Origin: UBA961 sp049426725
Lineage (GTDB): Bacteria > Bacteroidota > Ignavibacteria > Kapaibacteriales > UBA961
Direction: 5' to 3'
Assembly: GCA_049426725.1 (NCBI GenBank)
Contig: JBMSYN010000029.1
Location: 1 to 10,991 of the forward strand
Length of the DNA stretch: 10,991 nt
The position numbers and the translations under genes were made by a program. This document shows positions 1 through 7,030 of the stretch, piece by piece. Every line of letters begins with the position of its first letter. Position 1 is the stretch's first letter. Below the pieces are notes generated by a model that was given only the letters and a program-made list of their open reading frames with translations, did not search any database and had not been told where the DNA came from.

Positions 1-521
1 TGAATTTCAAGGATAAACATGCATTCAAAAAAGATGTTCAAACCCTGAAAGACATCTATAATTCTGCTTGGCAGCCAAATTGGGGATTTGTGAAAATGAC
101 CAATGAAGAATTTGATTTTTTGGCAGCCGATCTAAAGCAAATTGCTGATCCAACATATACATTGATAGCTGAAGTGAAAGGTCAAGTGGCAGGCTTCGCT
201 CTTGCATTGCCGGATATCAATCAATGCCTCGTGCATAATAAATCCGGCTCGCTGCTGGGCGCACTCTGGCATCTTTTCACCAAAAAATCGTCCATCAATT
301 TGCTCAGAATCATCGTGCTTGGCGTTTTGCCCGAGTATCAGAAACATGGTGTTGATGCTGTGTTATACCAAGAGATCGGAGCAAGGGGTCTACCCAAAGG
401 AATTCAATATGGTGAGGCATCCTGGATCTTGGAGGATAATGAACCCATGAAAAAAGCCCTAACAACCACGATGCATGGCAGCATTTACAAAACATATCGC
501 ATGTATCAAATTCCGGTGTGA
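1..521 (+). CDS. GNAT-fold N-acetyltransferase-like protein (C-terminal part, 5' end outside window)
   Basis: The reading frame is already open at position 3 and runs to a TGA at 519-521, so about 172 C-terminal residues are visible and the true start lies upstream; the ATG at 90 is internal. The visible part looks like the acetyl-CoA-binding half of a GNAT domain. A strand with TLIAEVKGQVAGFALALPD is followed by RIIVLGVLPEYQKHGVDAVLY, which resembles GNAT motif A although the usual Q/RxxGxG/A appears as QKHGVD, and by a motif-B-like segment with ILEDNEPMKKAL. The sequence just before (QPNWGFVKMTNEEFDFLA) is typical of a family of roughly 370-390 residue proteins in which this domain is C-terminal. 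The substrate is unknown. It ends 10 bases before the FtsB-like gene, suggesting co-transcription. The family call is fairly safe; enzymatic activity is not shown. Confidence 0.75.
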   Translation, partial: NFKDKHAFKKDVQTLKDIYNSAWQPNWGFVKMTNEEFDFLAADLKQIADPTYTLIAEVKGQVAGFALALPDINQCLVHNKSGSLLGALWHLFTKKSSINLLRIIVLGVLPEYQKHGVDAVLYQEIGARGLPKGIQYGEASWILEDNEPMKKALTTTMHGSIYKTYRMYQIPV

Positions 522-531
522 TTGAGATATC

Positions 532-846
532 ATGGCAAAGATCAATAATGAGGAGAAAATTGCGGACCTAAAGAAAAAACGAATAATCTGGGGTTCGTTC
601 ATCTTTGTGATCGGTTTGGGAATCATATTCTTCACCAAATATGGAATTATCCAAGGATGGCAATTAGAGTCGGAAAAAGCCAATTTACAAAATGAAATTC
701 ACACTCAACATGCAATGCGTGACTCTTTGAAGCATGTCATAAAAAGATTGAATTATGATGATAGGGAGATAGAGCGATTGGCAAGGGAGCGATATGGAAT
801 GATAAAGCCTGGGGAGGAAGTGCTTTTTGTTCCTCAATCGCAATGA
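532..846 (+). CDS. FtsB/DivIC-family septum formation initiator
   Basis: A 104-residue protein with the classic FtsB/DivIC layout: a short basic cytoplasmic N-terminus (residues 1-17, rich in Lys), one transmembrane helix (about 18-35, IIWGSFIFVIGLGIIFF), a periplasmic coiled coil (about 42-75), and the C-terminal family signature REIERLARERYGMIKPGE at about 78-95. In this family the protein bridges FtsL and FtsQ-type partners in the divisome and helps activate septal peptidoglycan synthesis. Length matches the family (about 90-120 residues). It begins 10 bases after the acetyltransferase-like gene. FtsB and DivIC are hard to separate from sequence alone, so no symbol is given. Confidence 0.88.
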   Translation: MAKINNEEKIADLKKKRIIWGSFIFVIGLGIIFFTKYGIIQGWQLESEKANLQNEIHTQHAMRDSLKHVIKRLNYDDREIERLARERYGMIKPGEEVLFVPQSQ

Positions 847-943
847 TTTGGGGATAATCCATGGCTTTTGTCATGGCTCTCATGCAGTGGAAATTTCCTA
901 TTTTTGTTGCTCATGATTATTCATTTTCCCACACTGCAAAGTT
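847..943 (+). other. Intergenic region upstream of sucD: short repeats and a possible promoter element
   Basis: This 97-base gap is one of the two largest non-coding stretches in the window. CATGGCT occurs twice as a direct repeat at 860-866 and 872-878, and CCATG (859-863) with CATGG (872-876) can form a 5-bp stem with an 8-base loop; no T-run follows, so it is not a convincing terminator. TATTTTTG at 899-906 fits the Bacteroidota -7 consensus TAnnTTTG and sits about 38 bases before the sucD ATG, a sensible distance for a promoter. No well-spaced -33 TTTG box is seen (the nearest, 867-870, is too far). Promoter assignment is tentative. Confidence 0.3.
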
Positions 944-1852
944 ATGAGCGTTCTGGTCAACAAGAATACAAAAGTCATAGTACAAGGAATCACCGGATCC
1001 GAGGGTACTTTTCACACATCGCAGATGCTTGCTTATGGCACCAATGTTGTGGCAGGAGTCACCCCAGGCAAAAATGGATTGATGTATGAAGGAAAGAACG
1101 AAGACATGTTCAATCGTCCTGTTCCTGTCTATAACACTGTCAAAGAAGCAGTGGATGCCACCGGCGCAAATGCAAGCATCATTTTTGTTCCTGCAAGCAT
1201 GGCTGCCGATGCGGCTATTGAAGCCATAGAAGCAGGAGTGCCATTGATTGTGTGCATCACTGAAGGAATTCCAGTACGCGATATGATTCGCGTTAATACT
1301 GCACTGAGCCAATCATCAAGTAGAATGATTGGTCCAAATTGCCCGGGCATCATAACACCCGATGAATGCAAACTTGGCATCATGCCTGGTTTCATTCACA
1401 AGAAGGGAACAGTTGGTGTTGTTTCACGAAGTGGAACATTGACTTATGAAGCCGTGAAGCAGTTGACTGATGTAGGCCTTGGTCAAACAACATGCATCGG
1501 AATCGGTGGCGACCCAATCATTGGAACACGATTCATTGATGCAATCAAATTATTCAATGAAGATCCCGAAACCGAGGCAATCATCATGATTGGAGAAATC
1601 GGAGGGACTGCTGAAGAAGAAGCCTCAGCATATATCGCAGACAATGTGAAAAAACCCGTCATCGGCTTCATTGCGGGCAGAACTGCTCCTCCGGGACGCA
1701 GAATGGGTCATGCCGGTGCAATTATTTCCGGAGGAAAAGGCACTGCTTCTGCAAAGGTTGATGCAATGCGTGCAGCTGGAATACTTGTGGCTGATTCACC
1801 TGCCGATATTGGAAAATCTGTTGTGAAAGCATTATCTGCAAAAGCATCTTAA
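944..1852 (+). CDS. sucD: Succinyl-CoA ligase (ADP/GDP-forming) alpha subunit
   Basis: A 302-residue protein matching SucD over its full length (family about 290-300). It catalyses, with the beta subunit SucC, reversible conversion of succinyl-CoA, ADP/GDP and phosphate to succinate, CoA and ATP/GTP in the TCA cycle. The N-terminal CoA-binding Rossmann domain starts with VIVQGITGSEGTFHT and contains GVTPGKNG; the middle has GPNCPGIITPDECKLGIMPG; the ligase domain carries VVSRSGTLTYE and the phosphohistidine motif GRRMGHAGAII, placing the catalytic His at residue 256. The start at 944 gives the usual N-terminus (MSVLVNKNTKVIVQG). sucC is not adjacent here, unlike in many bacteria. ndk follows after 33 bases, and the shared terminator after ndk suggests a sucD-ndk transcript. 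Confidence 0.97.
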   Translation: MSVLVNKNTKVIVQGITGSEGTFHTSQMLAYGTNVVAGVTPGKNGLMYEGKNEDMFNRPVPVYNTVKEAVDATGANASIIFVPASMAADAAIEAIEAGVPLIVCITEGIPVRDMIRVNTALSQSSSRMIGPNCPGIITPDECKLGIMPGFIHKKGTVGVVSRSGTLTYEAVKQLTDVGLGQTTCIGIGGDPIIGTRFIDAIKLFNEDPETEAIIMIGEIGGTAEEEASAYIADNVKKPVIGFIAGRTAPPGRRMGHAGAIISGGKGTASAKVDAMRAAGILVADSPADIGKSVVKALSAKAS

Positions 1853-1885
1853 GAATATTTTTTCACCTTTACACTTTACAAAGAC

Positions 1886-2314
1886 ATGAAACAAAGAACA
1901 CTCGCAATCATCAAGCCGGATGCAGTCCGCAAAAATGTTGTTGGAGAAATCATTGCACAAATCACTCAAGCAGGATTTAAAGTACTTGCATTCAAAATGA
2001 CACGATTGACTGCAGCTCAAGCAGGAAAATTTTATGAAGTACATAAAGAGCGTCCTTTTTATGGAGAATTATGTGATTTCATGTCTTCCGGCGCCATTGT
2101 GCCAATCGCACTGGAAAAAGAAAATGCCGTTGAAGATTATCGCGCTTTGATTGGTTCTACAGATCCTGCAGAAGCTGCAGAGGGAACAATCCGTAAGCGT
2201 TTTGCAGGTTCCAAGGCAGAAAATGCAGTTCACGGATCTGATTCTCCTGAAAATGCCGCAATTGAAATCGCATTTTTCTTTACTGAAAGTGAGATTGTTG
2301 CAAACAATGCATGA
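1886..2314 (+). CDS. ndk: Nucleoside diphosphate kinase
   Basis: A 142-residue cytoplasmic enzyme, the normal length for bacterial Ndk, which transfers the gamma phosphate of ATP to other (d)NDPs through a phosphohistidine. The N-terminus has the RTLAIIKPDAVRKN strand with Lys10, the middle has STDPAEAAEGTIRKRFA for nucleotide binding, and the active-site motif NAVHGSDSPENAAIEIAFFF puts the catalytic His at residue 116. All signature residues are intact. It lies 33 bases after sucD, a functionally sensible partner because succinyl-CoA ligase makes nucleoside triphosphate, and is followed by an intrinsic terminator. Confidence 0.97.
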   Translation: MKQRTLAIIKPDAVRKNVVGEIIAQITQAGFKVLAFKMTRLTAAQAGKFYEVHKERPFYGELCDFMSSGAIVPIALEKENAVEDYRALIGSTDPAEAAEGTIRKRFAGSKAENAVHGSDSPENAAIEIAFFFTESEIVANNA

Positions 2315-2335
2315 TCATTGAATTTGTCAATCAAT

Positions 2336-2373
2336 AGCGGCGCACATTGCATGATGGAGCGTCGCTTTTTATT
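2336..2373 (+). terminator. Rho-independent terminator after ndk
   Basis: AGCGGCGC at 2336-2343 pairs with GCGTCGCT at 2359-2366 to form an 8-bp GC-rich stem containing one G-U wobble; the 15-base loop contains CAT/ATG that could add three more pairs. TTTT at 2367-2370 (a five-T run including the last stem base), then ATT, follows directly. It starts 21 bases after the ndk stop and ends about 15 bases before the NUDIX start, separating the sucD-ndk unit from the downstream run. Confidence 0.82.
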
Positions 2374-2386
2374 CTGCTGAAAACAC

Positions 2387-2944
2387 ATGACAAAAAGAGA
2401 GCCATATTCAACAATTGATCAAGTACTCATTGACGATAATGGATATTGGCGATATAAACGAGATGAATATGTTTTGTCGGACGGGTTGAATCATGCAGAA
2501 TATTTCTATGCAGATTCTCATGGCTCAACAATCATCATTCCCATGACATCTGCAGAATCAGTGCTCATGGTAAAACAGTTTCGTTATTTGAACAAGAAAT
2601 TAAGCATTGAATTTCCGGGTGGTGGCTTGCAGTTTGGTATGACACCCGAAGAGAATGCAAAGAAGGAATTGCTTGAAGAAACCGGTATGAAAGCAGATAA
2701 GTTCTTGCATATTGGCTCATTCAATCCTTGCAATGGCATCACAAATGAGCTATGCTCTGTGTATATTGCCAAAGATTTGAGATTTGTAGGTCAAAATACA
2801 GATGCAACAGAAGAGATAGAAATCATGGAAGTTACACTAGATGAGTGTAGATCCATGATACAAGCCGGAACAATTTGGGATGGCATGACACTTGCATCAT
2901 GGACATTATATCAAATAGCACAATCAAAGGACTTTTCACCATGA
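2387..2944 (+). CDS. NUDIX hydrolase, ADP-ribose-pyrophosphatase-like
   Basis: A 185-residue soluble protein with one NUDIX domain. Features typical of the ADP-ribose/nucleotide-sugar pyrophosphatase branch are an antiparallel N-terminal region, VLMVKQFRYLNKKLSIEFPGGG leading into the NUDIX box, and NPCNGITNELCSVYIAKDL after it, followed by an acidic stretch (DATEEIEIMEVTLDE). The NUDIX helix KELLEETG keeps the metal-binding glutamates, but the glutamate expected in G-x5-E is Met85 (FGMTPEEN) and the usual Arg of REUXEE is Lys. Such enzymes cleave X-linked nucleoside diphosphates and often clear ADP-ribose; the actual substrate cannot be told here. The stop overlaps the next start in an ATGA (2941-2944), so translation is probably coupled. 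It begins just after the ndk terminator and is probably first in the downstream unit. Confidence 0.9.
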   Translation: MTKREPYSTIDQVLIDDNGYWRYKRDEYVLSDGLNHAEYFYADSHGSTIIIPMTSAESVLMVKQFRYLNKKLSIEFPGGGLQFGMTPEENAKKELLEETGMKADKFLHIGSFNPCNGITNELCSVYIAKDLRFVGQNTDATEEIEIMEVTLDECRSMIQAGTIWDGMTLASWTLYQIAQSKDFSP

Positions 2945-3945
2945 ACGCATTCAGATATATTCTAACAATCTGTTCTTTTCTTTGTTCTGCTTTTGCATTT
3001 CCACTCTTTGGTCAAACAGATACCAAGGGGCAAAAAGCACCCGAATTGAAATATGCCCTTCGAGTGGATTTCAAAGAGAATGTGTATGCATCGTATGTGA
3101 TGGATGAAAAAACCACCGTCAATAGAATGTATCGCGATAGCATAAGCAAGCAATATCAACGCAAGCTGCAATACAACTTCACGCAATCTCCGGAGTCACC
3201 CAAATCTGATGGACTACCGCTTGTAACGAATATCGATTCCATGAAATATGCTTTCATGGATGGCCCCACACAATTGCTCTATGATTCTCAGAATCCAAAA
3301 GCGGCAACAGTCAATACAGAATTCCCTGATGCAATTTCCAATATGGCATTATTGAATCATCAATTTGTATTGGTGTATTCTCCACAAACTGAAGTGGTGA
3401 ATGTTCGAGGTGTTGATCAACCCGGAGACATTGAATGGTTGAGAAATTATATCATCAATGAAGGGAAAGATGCATTGGACACCGCGCAAAGATTCACATG
3501 GCTCAATGCTCTGACAGATGAACAAGCAGCTTGGATTGGCGATGTATCAAAAGAGTTGATATCAGGAAAGATGGTGATTGCTCCCGATTCAGTGTGGAAG
3601 CGTGGAATCAGACTTCGACTTGATGGAATTGATTTCATTGATACAGTGGAAGTAAGAGTGTCTGCATATTCAAAAGGTGAATATGTTGTTGAAGCTGTAT
3701 CCAAAGCTTTGAAGCCTGTTACTTCCAATGATGCACGATTCTTTGGTGTTCCGGCACCGGTGCCCATTCAACAGGGAGAAGGTCAGGGCACAATCATCAT
3801 GGAAATGAATTCATCCGGTTGGGTGAAAAAAGTAACGCTGAAATATAATGCAAAGGTCACTGCTCAATATAAGAGAGAGCAGTTTACCCAAGATATAAAT
3901 ACAGAAACTACATGGACTCTTTTAGGACGCTACAAATGGAATTGA
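2941..3945 (+). CDS. Secreted protein of unknown function, possibly related to the following lipoprotein
   Basis: A 334-residue protein. The ATG at 2941 is chosen because it overlaps the NUDIX stop and gives a clean signal peptide (MNAFRYILTICSFLCSAFAF..FGQ, cleavage probably around residues 20-25); an in-frame ATG at 2875 would add 22 residues overlapping the NUDIX gene. The mature part has no further membrane helix and looks beta-rich, with a helical stretch at about 160-200. I do not recognise a domain with certainty. The layout matches the next gene: a strand pair (LLNHQFVLVYSPQTEVVNVRGVD, 137-159), a Trp-Lys segment before a second sheet (about 218-248), then a Gly-rich GEGQGTI followed by C-terminal strands. 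A periplasmic or surface location is inferred. Confidence 0.75.
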   Translation: MNAFRYILTICSFLCSAFAFPLFGQTDTKGQKAPELKYALRVDFKENVYASYVMDEKTTVNRMYRDSISKQYQRKLQYNFTQSPESPKSDGLPLVTNIDSMKYAFMDGPTQLLYDSQNPKAATVNTEFPDAISNMALLNHQFVLVYSPQTEVVNVRGVDQPGDIEWLRNYIINEGKDALDTAQRFTWLNALTDEQAAWIGDVSKELISGKMVIAPDSVWKRGIRLRLDGIDFIDTVEVRVSAYSKGEYVVEAVSKALKPVTSNDARFFGVPAPVPIQQGEGQGTIIMEMNSSGWVKKVTLKYNAKVTAQYKREQFTQDINTETTWTLLGRYKWN

Positions 3946-4991
3946 TCAATGCTCGATTCAGGGGATCACTCTTATTGTGTGGGTTGATGCTCTTTGCTCT
4001 TTTATCATGCAATGAAGAAAAATCATCGCTTTCTTCAAAAGCTAATGCACCCGCTTCATGGACTTTTGAAGCTGTAGAAAAATCACCCACAGTAAAAGAT
4101 CACTCATTGAAGGGATTTGTGTATGCACCAAAAGTGGGAGATACTTCGCAATATACAGTGACGCAAATCAATATCGTGAAACGCGGTGGCATGTCATTGG
4201 AGCAAGAAATAACTCAAACATATACGAAGATCATAAAAAAAGTAAATGCCGATGGCTCCATTGAAATGAACATCCGCATCGATACCATGATCGTCAATGA
4301 AAAAGGTCCTAACCCTCAGAAAGTTGGTGAAACAATCACCTTGACATACAATTCAGGAAAACCTTCAGATCGAAAGAATAAAGATTTTGTCCAGTATAAT
4401 AGCGTGATTGGTGCTCAAGTAACAGCTAATGTGAGCAAACTTGGCAAGGTTGAAGAAGTTTTAGGTTTGAATGCAATCATCAATCAAATGCTTGGTGCAA
4501 GGAAAGATTCCATACCGGACAAAATGAAAGAACAATTGATGCAACAAGTCAAAGCGCAATTCTTTCAATTGCCTATGCAACAAGAATATCAAACCTTTCC
4601 GGACAAAGGCGATTTGAATGAAGGAAGAACATGGACCAAAGTCGATGTTATTCCTGTTTCAGGAATACTGACAGTCACCAATTCCGTGACATATACAATG
4701 GGTCCAATTCATGAATTCAATGGAAGAAAAGTTGCAATAGTCAAAGCAGTGCTAACCGCCAAAACAGAGATTCCAAAAGATCTTCCAGAGTTCATTGAAT
4801 TTTCTCTGAACAAATCCAAGTTTGAAGGCACCGGTTCTTCAATCGTGGATGTAGTTACAGGTGAAACCATCTTGAAGAAAAATGATGTCCTCACTGAGAT
4901 GGACGCAAAAATCAAAGATCTTCGAAATGGAGAGAAACAAGAAGTCAAACAACAAATCAAGACGAATGTCAGCGTTGCGATGCTTCGTTGA
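3936..4991 (+). CDS. Predicted lipoprotein of unknown function (DUF6263-like layout)
   Basis: A 351-residue protein. The ATG at 3936 overlaps the upstream stop by 10 bases and is preferred to the in-frame ATG at 3912; it gives a signal peptide ending in LFALLSC with Cys25 as the lipidation site, followed by a low-complexity linker rich in Ser, Ala and Glu. The mature part is beta-rich: VGDTSQYTVTQ (about 67-77), IIKKVNADGSIEMNIRIDTM (99-118), VIGAQVTANVSKLGKVEEVLG, a helical stretch at about 179-215 (DKMKEQLMQQVKAQFFQLP), NEGRTWTK, then GTGSSIVDVVTGETILKK near the C-terminus. This pattern resembles DUF6263-type surface proteins of Bacteroidota, but that is from memory. It appears to be a diverged relative of the gene before it. 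fumC follows after 28 bases. Confidence 0.78.
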   Translation: MELINARFRGSLLLCGLMLFALLSCNEEKSSLSSKANAPASWTFEAVEKSPTVKDHSLKGFVYAPKVGDTSQYTVTQINIVKRGGMSLEQEITQTYTKIIKKVNADGSIEMNIRIDTMIVNEKGPNPQKVGETITLTYNSGKPSDRKNKDFVQYNSVIGAQVTANVSKLGKVEEVLGLNAIINQMLGARKDSIPDKMKEQLMQQVKAQFFQLPMQQEYQTFPDKGDLNEGRTWTKVDVIPVSGILTVTNSVTYTMGPIHEFNGRKVAIVKAVLTAKTEIPKDLPEFIEFSLNKSKFEGTGSSIVDVVTGETILKKNDVLTEMDAKIKDLRNGEKQEVKQQIKTNVSVAMLR

Positions 4992-4992
4992 T

Positions 4993-5011
4993 AAAGTTTC
5001 ACAAAAACTTT
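4993..5011 (+). other. AT-rich hairpin just upstream of fumC
   Basis: AAAGTTT (4993-4999) and AAACTTT (5005-5011) form a perfect 7-bp inverted repeat with a 5-base loop, between the lipoprotein stop and the fumC ATG, only 8 bases before that start. It could be a weak terminator/attenuator, an operator, or a structure affecting fumC translation. The stem is AT-rich and weak and may be chance. Confidence 0.3.
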
Positions 5012-5019
5012 TTAACACC

Positions 5020-6411
5020 ATGTCAACAAGAATTGAAACAGATTCCATGGGACCAATAGAAGTCCCCTCACATATGTATTATGGCGCCCAAACCGCAAGA
5101 TCTCTTCATCATTTTGCAATTGGGATTGAAAGAATGCCGAGAGAACTCATTAGATCATTGGGCATTCTCAAAAAAGCGGCGGCAATAGTCAATTGCGATG
5201 TCGGGATTTTGTCTTCCGAAAAAAGAGATCTCATCACCAGTGCAGCAGATGAGGTGATTGAAGGAAAACTCGATTCCCATTTTCCTCTTTCAGTTTGGCA
5301 AACAGGAAGCGGAACTCAAACCAACATGAATACCAATGAGGTGATTTCAAATAGGGCAATCGAATTGGCAGGAGGTGAGATGGGTTCAAAAAAACCCATT
5401 CATCCCAATGATGATGTAAACAAATCACAAAGCTCCAATGATACATTCCCAACTGCCATGCATATCGCGGCAGTTGAACAAACCATGCATGCACTCTTAC
5501 CTTCAGTGAATTCTTTGCTTGCAACATTTGAAGCAAAATCTCACGAATTTTCAGGTTTGATCAAAAGTGGTAGAACACATTTAATGGATGCAACTCCAAT
5601 AACCCTTGGTCAAGAATTTTCGGGATATGTTCAACAATTGAAGAATGATGTAGCGCGTATTGAATTTGCTCTTGGTGGACTATATGAACTTGCACTGGGT
5701 GGGACAGCAGTTGGGACCGGGCTCAACACTCATCCTGAATTTGCACAAAGAGGTGCGGCAAAAATTGCTGAACTCACCGGCTTGCCTTTTGTATCAGCCC
5801 CAAACAAATTTGAATCCTTGGCTGCCCATGATGCACTCGTGTTCATGCATGGTGCACTCAAAACACTTGCATGCTCACTCATGAAAATTGCAAATGACAT
5901 TCGTTGGATGGCTTCAGGACCTCGTTGTGGATTGGGTGAACTTTCCATCCCAGAAAATGAACCGGGAAGTTCAATCATGCCCGGAAAAGTAAATCCAACA
6001 CAATCTGAAGCAATGACAATGATTGCCGCCCAAGTGATTGGTAATGACACAGCAGTCAATGTTGGTGGCTCATCCGGAAATTTTGAATTGAATGTTTTCA
6101 AACCTGTCATTATCTACAATGTGCTTCAAAGCATCCGTTTGCTTGCCGATGGATGCACCATGTTCAATGAACATTGTGCCAAAGGCATAGAAGCTAATAC
6201 AGAAAGACTCGAATATTATAATCGCAATACACTTATGCTTGTCACGGCTCTCAATACACATATTGGCTATGACAATGCCGCAAAGATTGCAAAGCATGCT
6301 CACAAAACAGGAGGCACTTTGCGTGATGCTGCGATTGAATTGAATTTGGTTTCAGGTGAAGATTTTGATCGCTGGGTGCGGCCTGAAGACATGCTCGGAC
6401 CAAACATCTAA
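5020..6411 (+). CDS. fumC: Fumarate hydratase, class II
   Basis: A 463-residue protein, full length for the iron-independent, homotetrameric fumarase that interconverts fumarate and L-malate in the TCA cycle. Start at 5020 gives the standard N-terminus (MSTRIETDSMGPIEVPSHMYYGAQTAR in form); an upstream in-frame ATG at 4882 lies inside the lipoprotein gene and adds unrelated residues. Visible motifs are the substrate-binding TGSGTQTNMNTNEV, HPNDDVNKSQSSNDTFP, SGRTHLMDATP with His187 (the His188 equivalent of E. coli FumC), and the superfamily signature GSSIMPGKVNPTQSE with catalytic Ser317/Ser318. The signatures favour fumarase over argininosuccinate lyase or aspartase, though aspartase is a close relative. 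engB begins 4 bases downstream. Confidence 0.96.
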   Translation: MSTRIETDSMGPIEVPSHMYYGAQTARSLHHFAIGIERMPRELIRSLGILKKAAAIVNCDVGILSSEKRDLITSAADEVIEGKLDSHFPLSVWQTGSGTQTNMNTNEVISNRAIELAGGEMGSKKPIHPNDDVNKSQSSNDTFPTAMHIAAVEQTMHALLPSVNSLLATFEAKSHEFSGLIKSGRTHLMDATPITLGQEFSGYVQQLKNDVARIEFALGGLYELALGGTAVGTGLNTHPEFAQRGAAKIAELTGLPFVSAPNKFESLAAHDALVFMHGALKTLACSLMKIANDIRWMASGPRCGLGELSIPENEPGSSIMPGKVNPTQSEAMTMIAAQVIGNDTAVNVGGSSGNFELNVFKPVIIYNVLQSIRLLADGCTMFNEHCAKGIEANTERLEYYNRNTLMLVTALNTHIGYDNAAKIAKHAHKTGGTLRDAAIELNLVSGEDFDRWVRPEDMLGPNI

Positions 6412-6415
6412 CTCT

Positions 6416-7030
6416 ATGAAACATGTTCAAGCAGATTTTTTCACAGGTGCATCAGCACCGGTGCACTTTCCGAAATCAACATTGCCGGAAATAGCATTCA
6501 TTGGTCGTTCCAATGTTGGGAAATCGTCATTGATCAATAGCATAGTCCGCAGAAAACAATTGGCATTGACAAGTTCAACACCAGGAAAAACACAACAGAT
6601 CAATTTTTTCATTGTTGAACAACTCTGGATGCTCGTTGATTTGCCTGGCTTTGGTTATGCATCCGTCGGAAAATCCAAGAGAGAAGAATTTTCGGCATTG
6701 AATTATTCCTATCTTGAACATCGTGAGCAATTGCGTATGGTTTGCATGCTACTTGATAGTCGGCATGATCCCTCGCAAATAGACATGGGATTGATTGAAT
6801 GGCTGGAATTGCATGGAATAAAGTATACGCTTATCCTCACCAAATGTGATAAAATAAAAGCTACAATGGTTGAGGAAAGAAAACAACAAATTCAAGGCTT
6901 GGTACAATTTTGTTCCCACTGCATCGATGTTCTTCCATATTCCTCTGAAACTGGATTAGGGAGAGATCAATTATGGGGCATCATCAAGCGCGAATCTGCA
7001 TCGGACTCCATCATAGGAAAACAATCATGA
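6416..7030 (+). CDS. engB: Ribosome biogenesis GTP-binding protein EngB/YsxC
   Basis: A 204-residue P-loop GTPase of the TrmE-Era-EngA-EngB group, involved in late assembly of the 50S ribosomal subunit. All G motifs are present: G1 GRSNVGKSS (30-38), G2 Thr in SSTPGKTQQINFF, G3 DLPGFGYA (from Asp75), G4 TKCDK (142-146) and G5 SSETG (176-180). Length matches the family (about 195-210). The ATG at 6416, 4 bases after the fumC stop, gives the typical start just ahead of the first strand; an in-frame ATG at 6356 lies inside fumC and is not needed. The stop overlaps the next start (ATGA, 7027-7030), implying translational coupling with the outer-membrane protein gene. Confidence 0.96.
   Translation: MKHVQADFFTGASAPVHFPKSTLPEIAFIGRSNVGKSSLINSIVRRKQLALTSSTPGKTQQINFFIVEQLWMLVDLPGFGYASVGKSKREEFSALNYSYLEHREQLRMVCMLLDSRHDPSQIDMGLIEWLELHGIKYTLILTKCDKIKATMVEERKQQIQGLVQFCSHCIDVLPYSSETGLGRDQLWGIIKRESASDSIIGKQS

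Noticed and set aside
859..876. CCATG/CATGG hairpin as a terminator after the FtsB-like gene
   Set aside because: The stem is only 5 bp and no T-run follows it.
868..1089. 73-codon + strand open frame overlapping the sucD start
   Set aside because: It is out of frame with a clear sucD and its product resembles no protein; it is a shadow frame.
917..1395. Long minus-strand open frames opposite sucD
   Set aside because: The plus-strand gene is a full-length, motif-complete SucD; the antisense products have no recognisable features. The same holds for the other minus-strand frames in the window.
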